From NCBI GenBank assembly GCA_035307765.1, contig DATGHU010000040.1, positions 34,983 through 98,982 of the forward strand: a stretch of DNA of 64,000 bases, in the 5' to 3' direction. Below, piece after piece: positions 62,806 through 64,000 of the stretch. The stretch comes from a bacterium (GTDB lineage Bacteria > Sysuimicrobiota > Sysuimicrobiia > Sysuimicrobiales > Segetimicrobiaceae). The notes beneath the pieces were generated by a model, which was given only the letters and a program-made list of their open reading frames with translations, made no database searches and was not told the DNA's origin. A program made the position numbers and the translations under genes. Numbering within the stretch: position 1 is the first letter of the stretch; every line of letters starts with the position of its first letter.

Positions 62806-64000
62806 CTACCCCCCCTCGAAGAGCCGCTCGCCCCGGTGCAGGCGGGATGCGATCTGATAGGTCTGCCCTTGGGCGCGGACGGTCGGAGCGTGCGCGGCCA
62901 GGTAGCGGGCGGCGGCGATCAGCGGGGTGGCCCCGTGGGGGGTGTCCCGCAGCCGGGCGGAGAGGCGGACCGCAGCCTCGATCGTCTGGATCGTGTGGAA
63001 GTCCCTGTCCTCGCGCAACAACAGGGCACCGAGGACCGCCTGCAGCGCGTCGGGGCTCCCCCCGCTGTGGAGATACCGGGCGACCATCCCCCCGGCCTCC
63101 GCGACCTGCTGCTGGCGATCGAGCGCCTTCGGGAGCTCGCGGAGGATAGCCGCCGGGTCCTCGCGGGTTTCGGGATCGGGCAGATGGGCCGGCGGAACGT
63201 TCAAGAAGCGATCGAGGTAGACGCTGATCGCGGCATCGAAGACCCCCCGCATCAGCTCCGGCGACGCCGCACGGCGCACCCCTTGATGCACCGCGTTGGC
63301 GAAGGTGAACGTGTGCAGCGCCGTATCCCAATCGCCAAATTCGTTGCTGGTGTGAAACTGCGCGATGCGCGTCGCGGCCGCGGCGGACACGGTTGCGGCC
63401 AACGCCTCCTCCGGCGCCCCCTCGCGCAGCGCGTCGAGCAGCGCGTCGACGATCGCCTGGGGATCTGTCCCCAGCAGCACCGGCAGCAGAGCGTCTGTGC
63501 CCGTCCAGCGGCCGCCCCGCCCTTCTCGCCCCGCCGCGATCGCGGCGGGAACCTCCTCGAACGCTTCCTGCAGGATCCGGATCAGGTCCACCGGATGGCG
63601 CCAGGCGTTGTCCTCCTCCATCCGATCCGCCGTGGCGTAGCCTCGGATCAGGCTCGCCAGCACCGGCTCCGCATGCGCCCACCCCGCTTCGTCCAGCGCC
63701 TCAAACGCCTTATTCGTGAAGTCGAGGACGTGGCCGATCTGAATGAAACGATGGTCCGTCGCCGCCGCAAAGAGCATGTCCGCCATCCGTTGATGGTCGC
63801 ATCCGGCGCGAACCGCGGAGACCACGCACCGCTCCGCTCCCTCCGCATCGCGCACCTCCACGAACTGGCGGAGCCAGCGCTTGAGCGCGGCCGGCTCGAG
63901 GGTCGAGCCCGGCAGCGGCCGCAGGTCGAACCGGGGCGGGGCACCGTCGCAGTCGCGCGCCACCGCCGATAGGCCGTGGCACAGGGCGCGCGCGCGGTCG
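62806..64000 (-). CDS. Large helical protein of unknown function (partial, runs off right edge)
   Basis: The frame is open to base 64000, so the true start lies outside; at least 398 codons are present. Visible sequence includes LCHGLSAVARDCDGAPPRFD at the edge and then helical Ala/Arg/Glu-rich segments, with FTNKAFEALDEAGWAHAEPVLASLI and LHTFTFANAVHQGVRRAAS. Several His residues in helices could bind metal. There are similarities in style to the questin-oxidase-like family, but this is weak. It is first in line before the cupin and the twin-binding-protein importer. Confidence 0.6.
   Translation of the reverse strand, partial: DRARALCHGLSAVARDCDGAPPRFDLRPLPGSTLEPAALKRWLRQFVEVRDAEGAERCVVSAVRAGCDHQRMADMLFAAATDHRFIQIGHVLDFTNKAFEALDEAGWAHAEPVLASLIRGYATADRMEEDNAWRHPVDLIRILQEAFEEVPAAIAAGREGRGGRWTGTDALLPVLLGTDPQAIVDALLDALREGAPEEALAATVSAAAATRIAQFHTSNEFGDWDTALHTFTFANAVHQGVRRAASPELMRGVFDAAISVYLDRFLNVPPAHLPDPETREDPAAILRELPKALDRQQQVAEAGGMVARYLHSGGSPDALQAVLGALLLREDRDFHTIQTIEAAVRLSARLRDTPHGATPLIAAARYLAAHAPTVRAQGQTYQIASRLHRGERLFEGG

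Overview
This 64 kb window is high-GC bacterial chromosome with a mixture of housekeeping genes and accessory loci. The taxon cannot be fixed from the sequence. Several features suggest a deep-branching, non-model, Terrabacteria-like lineage such as the Armatimonadota/Sysuimicrobiota-type soil and sediment bacteria: a bifunctional archaeal-type fructose-1,6-bisphosphate aldolase/phosphatase, an F420-type luciferase-like oxidoreductase, copper-amine-oxidase-N domains fused to cell-wall proteins, many peptide-type ABC importer genes and both tRNA genes with encoded CCA. That placement is an inference.

Layout, left to right. 1-7.7 kb: a Tyr-rich membrane protein cut by the window edge, a GT2 glycosyltransferase with a NodB-type polysaccharide deacetylase, two small secreted proteins, a small dimeric-barrel protein and an AsmA-like protein. 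8.2-10.1 kb: typA. 10.2-16.8 kb: a peptide-type ABC importer (binding protein, two permeases) followed by an amidohydrolase, divergent from an LLM-class oxidoreductase and a VOC protein. 16.8-17.6 kb: a decayed tRNA copy, an IS-end-like repeat and an intact tRNA-Arg(TCT). 17.8-25 kb: a methyltransferase, a GAF/SpoIIE-type phosphatase, a glycine-reductase-B-like protein, a permease remnant, a stand-alone 5'-3' exonuclease and an M24 peptidase-like protein. 25.2-28 kb: a chromate-type locus with chrB divergent from a ChrB C-domain gene, a beta-propeller gene and a truncated chrA. 28-30.9 kb: a D-2-hydroxyacid dehydrogenase, a frameshifted doxX and a two-gene membrane pair. 31-35 kb: a MoxR/DUF58/VWA/VWA operon. 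35-40 kb: a PIG-L deacetylase, a surface copper-amine-oxidase-N protein, a 20-residue membrane microprotein, a DEDD exonuclease and a small conserved protein. 40-44 kb: an acyl-CoA-ligase-like gene with two compensating frameshifts, a livF lacking its Walker A end, an isolated secreted glycosidase-like gene and tRNA-Pro(TGG). 44-52 kb: a DUF885 peptidase, an anchored Ala/Pro-rich protein, and rdgB, rph, an RNase-Z-like hydrolase and an amidase packed as an operon, then the FBP aldolase/phosphatase. 52.5-56.1 kb: a huge secreted Gly/Asn repeat protein. 56.5-64 kb: a second peptide importer with twin binding proteins, a cupin and an unrecognised protein running off the right edge.

How the genes work together. 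Both importers lack ATPase genes here, so they presumably share ATPases encoded elsewhere. The rdgB-rph-amidase block links nucleotide-pool cleaning, tRNA 3' maturation and envelope turnover. The MoxR operon looks like a Bat-type chaperone/VWA system. The best candidates for undescribed biology are the Gly/Asn repeat protein, the Tyr-rich duplicated membrane protein, the unusual chromate locus and the twin-binding-protein importer. Broken genes (chrA, livF, a permease tail, doxX, a tRNA copy) show that several junctions have been remodelled or, for the paired frameshifts, may hold sequence errors.
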